This document shows, one piece after another, positions 61,801 through 64,000 of a stretch of DNA of 64,000 bases. A model generated the notes under the pieces. The model was given only the letters and a program-made list of their open reading frames with translations, made no database searches and was not told the DNA's origin. This stretch comes from Lamellibrachia columna (Eukaryota; Annelida; Polychaeta; Sabellida; Siboglinidae): contig OY759266.1 in the NCBI GenBank assembly GCA_963662155.1, positions 55,113,510 through 55,177,509 on the forward strand. Reading direction: 5' to 3'. How positions within the stretch are numbered: position 1 is the first letter of the stretch; each line of letters opens with the position of its first letter. The translations under genes were made by a program, and so were the position numbers.

Positions 61801-63731
61801 ACAATTACACCGTTTTAATTTCAATTACATTATGCGTAACCAAATATATTCATCATTTGCTAATTATATATATTTTTGCATGTTTTGCTGAATTTCAATA
61901 TTTTGTACACAATTGATAAACAAATATAACGGTAATGTTGGTACATGGTGTTGAATTGTGACTTTGAATTATACTAAATAAAAAGGCAGCCGTTTTAAAA
62001 AATTTTATATAAAAATATATACATGTTAGCAGGCCTGTACATTAGAAACAATAACAACATCCAGTCAATCGATCATTTATCAGACTTTTGAGTGCATTCT
62101 AAACAATGTCCTTGTTGGTTCTTACAAACATCAGGTGTTCAAATCTTCGTCTGACAAAGAGTACCTTTCTGGATGAAAGACCTCGCTGGCAATGGAAAAT
62201 ATGCGCTCTACAGGTGCAGATGATGGTCCTTGAATGAAGTTTCCATGTGTTTCATATTTTGTTATAGAATTACTCCCAAGTGAATCTATTAACACTACAT
62301 TTAAAACAAAGAGAACAATATCCAGACATAATCCTACAGGACATATTCCTTACAGACAAAATCACACAATATGAAAAGTGAAAAAAATTCCACAGGACAA
62401 AACAGAACAATGTGAAAATTGGACAAAATCCCACAGGCCGTAATACAATATTTATTAGTAGTTCTTCTCTAAGCATCCTTTCTAGTTGTGCAGACATTTT
62501 TCAGTGTGCATTTCTATTTTTCTTCGGAAAATACTAATAATAGGGTACGATGTGTTTACTGTGAGGTTGTAGCTCCTGCTCTAAGCTAACATTTTTAATT
62601 GGTCTGCCCTTTGCTTTGTGCGAGTTGGGAATGGGGAGAGAGGCCATATTAACGGTCCTTGCAACCTGACCTGTCTCCAGTCGGTCACAACACAAGGGGT
62701 GTAATTGGCTTGCTAACTCTGTGATGTTTCACTGAGCTGATATTTTCTGAAGCAATATCAGGCTACAGGTCTTTCTATGTTGTTTGAATATCAGCTTAGC
62801 CATTGTCTAACAATGTTTTTGTATTTTTAATTGCTTCCTGGCTGTCACCAACCTAATGAAAAGTAATTGATTGTAATTTAAATAAATTTTCAATTATACA
62901 ACATATAACAATTACAATTACAGCAACATTTTGAAACGATAATCAATTACAATTAAAAAAAATTGCATAATTGGACCCAGCCCTGATTGGTAATTGGTTG
63001 TGACAATGTGAAAGCCGACACCCCCCAAAACTCAATTATACCCCTGTAAAATGTATACATTTTGAGGGTTTTTATTCTGTAAAATATACACATTTCAAGT
63101 TCTATCAGTGGTGCTGATAAGGGCAGAATGTTGACCACCTGATAACTGCCTCAGAAAAAAAAAAAAAAATATCATGCCCCTGGTAAACTTATGCTGTGTT
63201 ATTACTAAATTCCACCAATGGAAAAAACTACCGTCAAAAGTGTAATATGACTGACACTAACTTAAAGGGAATATACATAATTATGATTGGTTAAGTGAAA
63301 TGGAGTCAGTTAGGTGAATCATATAAAAATGGCCCAATTCTTAATTTTTCAACCTTGAACTTCATTTAAATTAACAGTATTATTTTTTATGTTTTTATCT
63401 TTATTGTTGTAGTATATTTACCATAAAAAAATTATATAAAACAGGAATTTGACAGGCCCATAAATGCCACACAGCAATACAAAATATTCAGACATGAACG
63501 ATGACAATAGCAACATGTTCTATATTGATATTATTTTTAAACAACGAAAGATGCTATAAATTGAGGGTCGCAATGTCTGTAAAACAGTTGTTCAGGTAAC
63601 CAATGAAAATCACTGTACATTACTTTAAAAAAAACGAGACAGTGTGAGACATGTAGAGATACTAACTTGCTCATGGTCCTCCAGACCATGTCTCTGTTTG
63701 TTTCTCATTGTTCTCTTCGCAAGATAAATGG
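10296..63731 (-). CDS. R7-family regulator of G-protein signalling (RGS6/7/9/11 type), eleven exons, 5' end missing
   Basis: Exons in transcript order: 63667-63731, 61346-61422, 55935-56016, 50122-50223, 48267-48328, 37301-37414, 14996-15199, 14211-14300, 12720-12848, 11678-11866, 10296-10548. They join with consistent phases into 454 residues. R7 proteins accelerate GTP hydrolysis by Gi/o alpha subunits and bind G-beta-5 through a GGL domain. Visible order: DHEX end ([37 protein letters not shown]); GGL (ATIEAYVKE + ITFYKV...[10 protein letters not shown]); linker [24 protein letters not shown] domain ([57 protein letters not shown], with the G-alpha-contact Glu-Asn and Asp-Ser...Arg present); then a Ser/Pro/Lys-rich tail ending EEEEDI. 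The tail resembles RGS9/11 more than RGS6/7 by recall, so no symbol is given. The DEP exons lie right of 63731. Introns reach 22.1 kb, and tandem arrays abut at least five exon edges. Confidence 0.93.
10553..11670. other. RGS intron, nothing recognised
   Basis: AT-rich intronic sequence with no recognised element. The open frames here are short and lack homology. Confidence 0.5.
11678..11866 (-). CDS. R7 RGS in-frame tail exon, probable cassette
   Basis: 189 nt (63 codons), phase 2 on both sides; acceptor 'cctgttgcag', donor ga/gtgagt. Encodes [20 protein letters not shown] then [18 protein letters not shown] and a Ser-rich end. The start resembles the 'FPFxWRPRxSSPSP' stretch after the RGS domain in RGS9/11. 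Skipping it joins 12720-12848 to 10296-10548 in frame. If the donor is not used, TGA at 11674-11676 ends the protein at once, so three C-termini are possible. Confidence 0.8.
12420..12620 (+). repeat. Short tandem duplications
   Basis: A 21-bp unit (cagcagagttatcatagaaa) occurs twice near 12428-12470. A second, about 33-bp unit (atcattgtaatatgacaa) occurs twice near 12562-12615. Confidence 0.7.
12720..12848 (-). CDS. R7 RGS exon, end of RGS domain
   Basis: 129 nt; acceptor 'gtcatatttgtag', donor aaa/gtaagt. Encodes [36 protein letters not shown] and STKK; Asp, Ser and Arg of DSYQRF are the usual G-alpha contacts. Without splicing a TAA would follow directly (inside gtaagt). The acceptor is one edge of a 32-bp array. 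Confidence 0.95.
12849..13168 (-). repeat. 32-bp minisatellite carrying a 3' splice site
   Basis: Ten 32-bp copies begin exactly at the acceptor of RGS exon 12720-12848. In the transcribed sense each copy ends in 'tcatgtttgtag/g', like the real acceptor 'tcatatttgtag/g'. The AG survives in eight of ten copies (lost near 12881 and 13009). Confidence 0.93.
13366..13957 (+). mobile_element. LINE reverse-transcriptase C-terminal fragment with internal 27-bp repeats
   Basis: Encodes [20 protein letters not shown] then [26 protein letters not shown] and [19 protein letters not shown], the thumb/C-terminal part of a Rex1/L2-like LINE RT (family from recall). Inside, VLSTFYQAV is repeated four times as in-frame 27-bp units (about 13552-13662). 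The frame stays open to 13957. Antisense to the RGS gene, within an intron. Confidence 0.8.
14211..14300 (-). CDS. R7 RGS exon, middle of RGS domain
   Basis: 90 nt, phase 2 to 2; acceptor 'gtctgtggcttcag', donor cg/gtaagt. Encodes [20 protein letters not shown] then TVEAMKSPS, equivalent to the R7 'EFLAPGAPxxINIDGKT' block. Confidence 0.95.
14575..15030 (-). repeat. 40-bp minisatellite carrying exon end plus 5' splice site
   Basis: Eleven copies, 39-40 bp each (landmark acttactggt at 14591, 14631 ... 14991). The right-most copy is the end of RGS exon 14996-15199 with its donor. In the transcribed sense the unit reads gtgcacagcatctacca/gtaagtcc. Eight of the ten extra copies keep GTAA; copies near 14791 and 14951 have lost GT. 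Confidence 0.95.
14996..15199 (-). CDS. R7 RGS exon, first half of RGS domain
   Basis: 204 nt; acceptor 'tgttgtgttctccag', donor acca/gtaagt. Encodes [40 protein letters not shown] and [24 protein letters not shown] holds the Glu-Asn that contacts G-alpha switch regions in RGS domains. The last 23 coding bases and the donor are copy 1 of a 40-bp array. Confidence 0.95.
15390..27758 (+). repeat. 12.4-kb minisatellite, 56-bp unit, about 220 copies
   Basis: Unit begins aagctaaggagggtgagcac and ends gatggatgaatacacgagg; it fills almost all of this stretch in one orientation. Recurrent variants (ctatgg for ctaagg, atcaatgg for gtcaacag, gggtacac for gaatacac) define subfamilies. Copy number is estimated as length over unit. 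The plus strand is strongly purine-rich. No long ORF exists because 56 is not a multiple of three. It lies in the 22.1-kb intron between RGS exons 37301-37414 and 14996-15199. Confidence 0.98.
19380..26500 (+). repeat. Higher-order repeat of about 2.57 kb within the 56-bp array
   Basis: The rare variant aatgttgtcgacag occurs at 19551, 21038, 22118, 23605 and 25596. The pairs 19551/22118 and 21038/23605 are both 2567 bp apart with the same order of variants between. A third, shortened copy follows (23605 to 25596 is 1991 bp). Confidence 0.88.
27765..28300. other. RGS intron, nothing recognised
   Basis: Single-copy-looking intronic DNA with a short poly-C run near 28193. Small open frames on both strands have no recognisable motif. 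Confidence 0.5.
28305..28632 (-). repeat. tRNA-headed SINE with L2-like tail
   Basis: On the minus strand an A-box-like block (atagcataccagttagaagg) and B-box (ggtttcaaatccc) form the head (about 28560-28632). The end reads gtgcattgagcagttcaaag then acgctatataagaactta, the 'gcattgagcag...ctatataa' 3' tail shared by L2-clade LINEs and their SINEs. Confidence 0.75.
28960..29250 (+). repeat. tRNA-derived SINE
   Basis: Head with A-box tggaagtgtagtgattagca and B-box gagttcaaggacc about 45 nt later. The body contains 'ttaattggggacataaaaga' and 'gagggagacatgc'. Not a functional tRNA gene, since the arms do not pair. Confidence 0.65.
29725..29910 (+). repeat. Degenerate about 30-bp tandem repeat
   Basis: Diverged copies containing 'aggccataagaaaatagccca' minus its last base. 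Minus-strand open frames here are products of the repeat. Confidence 0.65.
29960..30706 (+). repeat. 50-bp minisatellite, about 15 copies
   Basis: Exact 50-bp period: 'ttagtgaaca' at 30011, 30061 and every 50 bp to 30661. Copies carry two linked variants (tcctcg / tctacg; gctacc / gctaag) in alternating blocks. Confidence 0.96.
30715..30956 (+). other. Candidate plus-strand exon, unassigned
   Basis: After an acceptor-like 'cttcaactacag' an open frame reads [20 protein letters not shown] to a TAA, with AATAAA overlapping at about 30950. It could be the last exon of a nested gene or chance; no homology was recognised. Confidence 0.2.
31018..31440 (+). repeat. 20-bp minisatellite
   Basis: About 20 diverged copies of a unit close to 'aatccagtcaggtgtgactc'. 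Confidence 0.93.
31445..32195. other. RGS intron, nothing recognised
   Basis: Moderate-complexity sequence. A short alternating gcgtgtgtgcgtgc stretch near 32055 is the only low-complexity tract. Confidence 0.45.
32200..32625 (+). repeat. About 30-bp minisatellite
   Basis: Repeats of 'actttataagcccctattgt' followed by a G-rich spacer, diverging toward both ends, about 13 copies. Confidence 0.88.
32710..32812 (+). repeat. 30-bp tandem repeat rich in ctagag
   Basis: Copies of gtggtctagatgggcctaga plus gggat, about three and a half units. Confidence 0.88.
32815..34360. other. RGS intron, nothing recognised
   Basis: AT-rich intronic sequence. No element, RNA gene or convincing exon was seen in either strand. 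Confidence 0.45.
34375..35145. repeat. taattg-rich element with 29-bp tandem array
   Basis: 'ttaattgtaactgc' near 34380 and 'gtaactgaacccgtcctgg' near 34497 are imperfect inverted copies. From about 34665 to 35065 a 29-bp unit (gatgtaattgtaattggttg...) repeats about 14 times. The long minus-strand frames are repeat translations (NYNYIASKQ). Likely a non-autonomous DNA element related in style to 61705-62985. Confidence 0.6.
35150..36195. other. RGS intron, nothing recognised
   Basis: No recognisable repeat or gene. An 81-codon plus frame (35275-35520) has no motif. Confidence 0.45.
36202..37155. mobile_element. 954-bp pogo/Tigger-like non-autonomous transposon
   Basis: Ends cagtcg...ttattacgc and (reversed) cagtcgagccttgttataacg pair as terminal inverted repeats. 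TA flanks both ends (36200-36201, 37156-37157). CAGTCG...TTATAACG is typical of pogo/Tigger ends. No transposase motif was seen inside; the left arm has about 15 extra bases. Confidence 0.72.
37301..37414 (-). CDS. R7 RGS exon, GGL-RGS linker
   Basis: 114 nt; acceptor 'gttgcctgtttcag', donor cct/gtaagt. Encodes [20 protein letters not shown] then [12 protein letters not shown], the R7 'YxExDPFL...PSNPWISDD' linker. The intron before it ends in a 29-bp array complementary to part of this exon. Confidence 0.92.
37425..37810 (+). repeat. 29-bp minisatellite abutting an RGS acceptor
   Basis: About 12 copies of a unit containing actgtctagacaaacatcac tgtcagc, starting about 10 nt upstream (in the transcript) of the acceptor of exon 37301-37414. 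Part of the unit (catcactgtcag) is the exact complement of exonic sequence. Confidence 0.9.
37820..38630. other. RGS intron, nothing recognised
   Basis: No recognised element; short open frames on both strands around 38350-38620 lack motifs. Confidence 0.4.
38640..38920 (+). repeat. Diverged about 60-bp tandem repeat
   Basis: 'cccatgtggggatatttata' and 'cccatgtgaggaatattggt' begin successive copies near 38650 and 38693. More diverged copies follow to about 38920. Confidence 0.55.
40023..40545 (+). mobile_element. CR1-like LINE, endonuclease (EEP) fragment
   Basis: Encodes [53 protein letters not shown] and IIMGDFNHG, the order of an apurinic-type endonuclease domain of a CR1-like LINE. After about 40505 the reading shifts frame (ENQQFL). 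RT is missing. It corresponds to the 5' part of 51830-53540. Confidence 0.88.
40560..41090. other. RGS intron, nothing recognised
   Basis: AT-rich; no feature seen. Confidence 0.4.
41100..41575 (+). repeat. 20-bp minisatellite open in several frames
   Basis: About 23 copies of a unit near 'cgtcagattcctgtttggtc'. Because 20 is not a multiple of three and the unit lacks stops in this sense, overlapping frames of 162, 112 and 88 codons result. Not judged a gene. Confidence 0.95.
41580..42430. other. RGS intron, nothing recognised
   Basis: AT-rich intronic DNA without visible features. Confidence 0.4.
42440..42795 (+). repeat. Short-period repeat rich in 'ccaacatcacc'
   Basis: Irregular 11-15-bp units such as ccaacatcacccc and caacaaagc. 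The 128-codon frame of Pro/Thr/His is a product of the repeat. Confidence 0.9.
42800..44760. other. RGS intron, unassigned open frames only
   Basis: A 138-codon plus frame (42813-43229) and an 86-codon minus frame (43750-44010, with a donor-like gtaaat after FLRG) are open. Neither shows a family motif, and neither fits the RGS gene. Left unassigned. Confidence 0.35.
44765..45000 (+). repeat. 26-bp minisatellite
   Basis: About nine copies of a unit near 'gactcctgatgtcataaacc' plus catgct. Confidence 0.95.
45121..45330 (+). mobile_element. LINE C-terminal fragment
   Basis: Encodes [19 protein letters not shown] then TRSLKTFLY. This is the 'WNSLPxxIRxxxSxxxFKxxLKTxLF' end of many animal LINE reverse transcriptases. 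Confidence 0.7.
45335..46605. other. RGS intron, nothing recognised
   Basis: No assignable element; the plus frame at 45742-46110 has no motif. Confidence 0.4.
46612..46908 (+). CDS. Hypothetical 98-residue acidic protein, possibly transposon-derived
   Basis: Met-to-stop frame not made of repeats. An N-terminal half ([27 protein letters not shown]) is followed by an acidic Ser/Asp run ([20 protein letters not shown]) and a Pro-rich end. Acidic Ser/Asp N-terminal regions are common in piggyBac-type and other domesticated transposases, but no catalytic part follows before the TAG. It could equally be a lone exon or chance. It runs antisense to the RGS gene within an intron. Confidence 0.3.
   Translation: MTGCFCTMVASNRQRDIANAMNLARNSNIIELVTEDRVRTLLDEYIFNSDSESDHLSDSDLKDDADLVLSMPPPVEPAPRPGSVDLPGPSHSSSYSHY
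46920..48240. other. RGS intron, nothing recognised
   Basis: AT-rich, with a small palindromic tract (cataacataagtgttatgttatg region near 47432-47456). No gene or known repeat seen. Confidence 0.4.
48267..48328 (-). CDS. R7 RGS exon, GGL core KMKVSK
   Basis: 62 nt; acceptor 'tttttgtgtttcag', donor gagag/gtcagt. Encodes [20 protein letters not shown] plus two bases of Ser. The 'R-x-KVSK-x-x-ESL' signature of G-gamma-like domains is clear once joined to the next exon (S/LIHHC). It is too short to stand out as an ORF; phase and homology both require it. Confidence 0.87.
48480..48626 (+). repeat. tgtg / catatata / catacata microsatellite tract
   Basis: Mixed purine-pyrimidine simple repeats ending in (cata)n just left of a Tc1-like element. 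Confidence 0.85.
48629..49627 (-). mobile_element. 999-bp Tc1-like transposon remnant with about 135-bp terminal inverted repeats
   Basis: Left end cagctgtggaaataatgaat pairs with right end (reversed cagtagcgggaataatcagt). The arms run about 48629-48763 and 49493-49627 at roughly 85-90% identity by eye. TA flanks both ends. Inside, the minus strand encodes [29 protein letters not shown], the helix-turn-helix/GRPRKTT-like region of Tc1 transposases. The DDE catalytic part is absent. Inserted beside a (TA)n tract within the intron between the two GGL exons. Confidence 0.82.
49628..49708 (+). repeat. (TA)n microsatellite
   Basis: About 80 bp of alternating TA between the Tc1-like element and a foldback repeat. 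Confidence 0.97.
49711..50033. repeat. Foldback element, about 110-bp arms
   Basis: Arm 49711-49820 (gagtaggtgactgcatgtag ...) pairs with 49925-50033 at about 90% by eye. The spacer is TA/CATG-rich. It is 88 bp from the donor of RGS exon 50122-50223. MITE-like; termini otherwise unclassified. Confidence 0.88.
50122..50223 (-). CDS. R7 RGS exon, start of GGL domain
   Basis: 102 nt, phase 0 to 0; acceptor 'gtctgtgtctgtcacag', donor gag/gtatgg. Encodes [19 protein letters not shown] then [10 protein letters not shown], which leads into the GGL helix. The foldback repeat 49711-50033 ends 88 bp past this donor. Confidence 0.85.
50840..51108 (+). repeat. tRNA-derived SINE with conserved core
   Basis: B-box-like gaggttccagtccacc is followed by 'cagaagagacattaaaagct' and 'ggggaagtaaaagatccc'. 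I recall the latter two as the core and tail of SINEs common in molluscs and other invertebrates. The A-box is degraded. A hAT-like MITE is inserted at its end. Confidence 0.7.
51117..51544. mobile_element. 428-bp hAT-like MITE
   Basis: Ends tagggccggaacg ... cgttctggcccta form terminal inverted repeats. Flanks gtgtatag (51109-51116) and gtgtgtag (51545-51552) match at 7 of 8 bases, the 8-bp target duplication expected of hAT elements. The interior is rich in gtatcgta-like motifs. Confidence 0.8.
51830..53540 (+). mobile_element. CR1-like LINE, internally deleted, decayed
   Basis: A decayed endonuclease part (51830-52160; [26 protein letters not shown]) with stops runs into the RT domain at 52200: [62 protein letters not shown] (usual QGS changed to QRS), IYIND, FSDD in place of FADD. 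The C-terminus is in frames to [17 protein letters not shown] and [16 protein letters not shown]. The region between endonuclease and RT is deleted. The 3' end carries the family hairpin (53495-53503 with 53528-53536). Confidence 0.9.
53590..54020 (-). pseudogene. THAP-domain gene remnant
   Basis: The minus strand encodes [19 protein letters not shown] then [16 protein letters not shown]. This is the 'FxFP...KKWL...SRLCSxHF...CF' part of a THAP zinc finger (DNA-binding, found in P-element-like transposases and host proteins). The first Cys pair is not recognisable. Downstream [15 protein letters not shown] resembles the usual 'LKxxAVPTxF' after THAP, then a stop interrupts. Confidence 0.6.
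54100..54690 (+). repeat. Degenerate about 36-bp tandem repeat
   Basis: Repeats of 'ttcttcattggacacttgtg' then ttgttcaggcct, strongly diverged, about 15 copies. Confidence 0.85.
54930..55075. repeat. aattggaattgg simple repeat, hAT-subterminal style
   Basis: 'ggggtcaattacattgtaat' opens a run of taattggaatt motifs in both orientations. It resembles one end of the taattg-rich elements at 34375 and 61705. Confidence 0.5.
55465..55550 (+). repeat. 41-bp direct duplication
   Basis: Two identical copies of a unit with 'acacctatggcttcctgcaa', at about 55468 and 55509. Confidence 0.9.
55637..55970 (-). repeat. 34-bp minisatellite carrying exon end plus 5' splice site
   Basis: Ten copies in the transcribed sense: the end of exon 55935-56016 (tggagggttcacagacctgg) plus its donor gggtaagt and about 10 bp of intron. 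Of the nine copies with a donor, eight keep GTAAG; the one near 55692 reads GCAAG. Confidence 0.95.
55935..56016 (-). CDS. R7 RGS exon, [14 protein letters not shown]
   Basis: 82 nt; acceptor 'tttgtgccacag', donor ctggg/gtaagt. Completes Arg then [27 protein letters not shown], the most conserved DHEX-GGL junction motif of R7 proteins. Its 3' end and donor are the first copy of a 34-bp tandem array. Confidence 0.93.
56335..56402 (-). repeat. SINE/L2 tail fragment
   Basis: On the minus strand: gccttgagcagttccaagga ... gctatataacaa, matching the tail of the SINE at 28305-28632. Confidence 0.65.
56870..56989 (+). repeat. Exact 60-bp tandem duplication
   Basis: Two identical 60-bp copies (aaatgagagttgatgatgag ...), 20 codons each. 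The enclosing 67-codon frame from 56852 is acidic/Gln-rich and of unknown meaning. Confidence 0.95.
57060..57690. other. RGS intron, nothing recognised
   Basis: No feature seen. Confidence 0.4.
57695..58035 (+). repeat. 20-bp minisatellite, cacgtg-bearing
   Basis: About 17 copies of 'cacgtggtatcagaaactgt' with gcaactgt and catgtg variants. Each intact copy holds an E-box/G-box hexamer CACGTG, and all frames are open by repetition. Confidence 0.96.
59285..60432 (+). mobile_element. CR1-like LINE, second family, decayed RT
   Basis: RT pieces: NYRP-like start near 59365, [48 protein letters not shown] (FADD changed to FAED), LNKLAVWSK; then after a stop [23 protein letters not shown] and [20 protein letters not shown]. 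It differs from the 6149/51830 family. Stops and a 25-bp array interrupt it. Confidence 0.88.
59435..59562 (+). repeat. 25-bp tandem array inside LINE
   Basis: Five copies of 'actagctgacacaaacaata' plus cttaa expand one stretch of the RT fingers region. Confidence 0.93.
60450..60500 (+). repeat. gcac/acgc microsatellite
   Basis: cacgcacgcacgcacgcatg-type run at the LINE's 3' end. Confidence 0.85.
61215..61336 (+). repeat. Purine-rich 10-11-bp tandem repeat next to an RGS donor
   Basis: Copies of 'aagaaagtgac' end about 10 nt from the donor of exon 61346-61422. In the transcript this is a pyrimidine-rich tract (gtcactttctt)n immediately downstream of the 5' splice site. Confidence 0.85.
61346..61422 (-). 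CDS. R7 RGS exon, [11 protein letters not shown]
   Basis: 77 nt, phase 0 to 2, donor ag/gtgagt. Encodes [21 protein letters not shown], equivalent to the R7 'KWEFIFMQAEAQ' helix. A purine-rich array begins about 10 nt past the donor, and a short (catttagttgtcat) repeat lies about 22 nt before the acceptor. Confidence 0.9.
61447..61498 (+). repeat. 16-bp tandem repeat next to an RGS acceptor
   Basis: Three copies of 'atttagttgtcatc' with 1-2 spacer bases, within about 25 nt of the acceptor of exon 61346-61422. Confidence 0.8.
61705..62985 (-). mobile_element. 1281-bp hAT element remnant with perfect 8-bp target duplication
   Basis: Flanked by identical attggtaa (61697-61704, 62986-62993). 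Termini cagaggtagatccaatta and (reversed) cagggctgggtccaatta are inverted repeats leading into taattg-rich arms. Inside, the minus strand at about 62085-62235 encodes [25 protein letters not shown] and, one frame on, [10 protein letters not shown]: the C-terminal dimerisation block of hAT transposases. The rest of the transposase is deleted. Confidence 0.9.
62995..63660. other. RGS intron, nothing recognised
   Basis: AT-rich with a 14-A run near 63155; no feature recognised. Confidence 0.4.
63667..63731 (-). CDS. R7 RGS exon, DHEX region ([10 protein letters not shown])
   Basis: 65 nt; acceptor 'tcttgttgcag', donor caa/gttagt. Two bases complete an upstream codon, then [21 protein letters not shown] minus its last residues, matching the R7 'YLCKRTMQNK' block. 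First visible exon of the gene. Confidence 0.85.
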
Positions 63732-64000
63732 CTGCAACAAGATATATGAGCAAATGTTTACATTGTAAGGAACTGTCTGTAAACAATTTATCATTATGAT
63801 ATGCTTAAGTAAACATTATGATATGCTTAAGTTTACATCATACCTTTACAAGAGTTTGCAGGCAGACAGTAACAAACACATGAAATGTCTTAGACACTGT
63901 CTAAAACCCCTGTGATTTATCCCCACTCAGGGAAGACAGCAATAACAAGCAGAGTTGGCACCAAAGTACTCACTACATGAACTCTGACCAAGGACTTGCT

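Overview
This is a window of an animal nuclear genome: split genes with GT-AG introns, several non-LTR retrotransposon families, Tc1/pogo/hAT-type DNA transposon remnants, tRNA-derived SINEs, micro- and minisatellites, and no operons. The R7-type RGS gene, the L2-tailed and 'aagtaaaagatccc'-bearing SINEs and the overall repeat mix suggest a marine invertebrate, probably a lophotrochozoan such as a mollusc. That assignment is inference; nothing seen fixes the species.

Two protein-coding genes were reconstructed exon by exon, with every internal splice phase closing. (1) Plus strand, about 1.8-6.05 kb: six exons of an EEF2KMT/FAM86-type lysine methyltransferase, lacking only its first coding exon. 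(2) Minus strand, 63.7 kb down to 10.3 kb: eleven exons of an R7-family RGS protein (RGS6/7/9/11 type). It reads from the DHEX region through the GGL domain (which pairs with G-beta-5) and the RGS domain to the C-terminus, including an in-frame 189-nt exon that looks like a cassette. The DEP-containing 5' exons lie beyond the right edge. The genes are convergent. Most of the window is the introns of the RGS gene.

Layout: 0-1.5 kb, uninterrupted RTE-like reverse-transcriptase ORF; 1.8-6 kb, EEF2KMT; 6.1-10.2 kb, intergenic, with an antisense CR1-like LINE 3' end and small inverted-repeat elements; 10.3-15.2 kb, RGS-domain exons; 15.4-27.8 kb, a 12.4-kb array of about 220 copies of a 56-bp unit with a 2.6-kb higher-order repeat; 28-37 kb, SINEs and shorter minisatellites; 37.3 kb, GGL-to-RGS linker exon; 38-48 kb, LINE and minisatellite intron; 48.3-50.2 kb, GGL exons with a Tc1-like element and a foldback between them; 51-54 kb, hAT-like MITE, CR1-like LINE and THAP remnant; 55.9-63.7 kb, upstream exons separated by a LINE-bearing composite element and a hAT element with a perfect 8-bp target duplication.

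The most unusual observation is that minisatellites in the RGS gene sit on exon edges and have amplified the splice sites themselves. Two arrays (34 bp at 55.6-55.97 kb, 40 bp at 14.6-15.03 kb) repeat an exon end together with its 5' splice site. A third (32 bp at 12.85-13.17 kb) repeats a 3' splice site. A fourth (29 bp at 37.4-37.8 kb) places a perfect 12-bp complement of the exon just upstream of its acceptor. The 12.4-kb array, read in the sense of the gene, repeats a branch-point/pyrimidine/AG module. Together these look like an intron-scale reservoir of competing or decoy splice sites, a hypothesis that RNA data could test.
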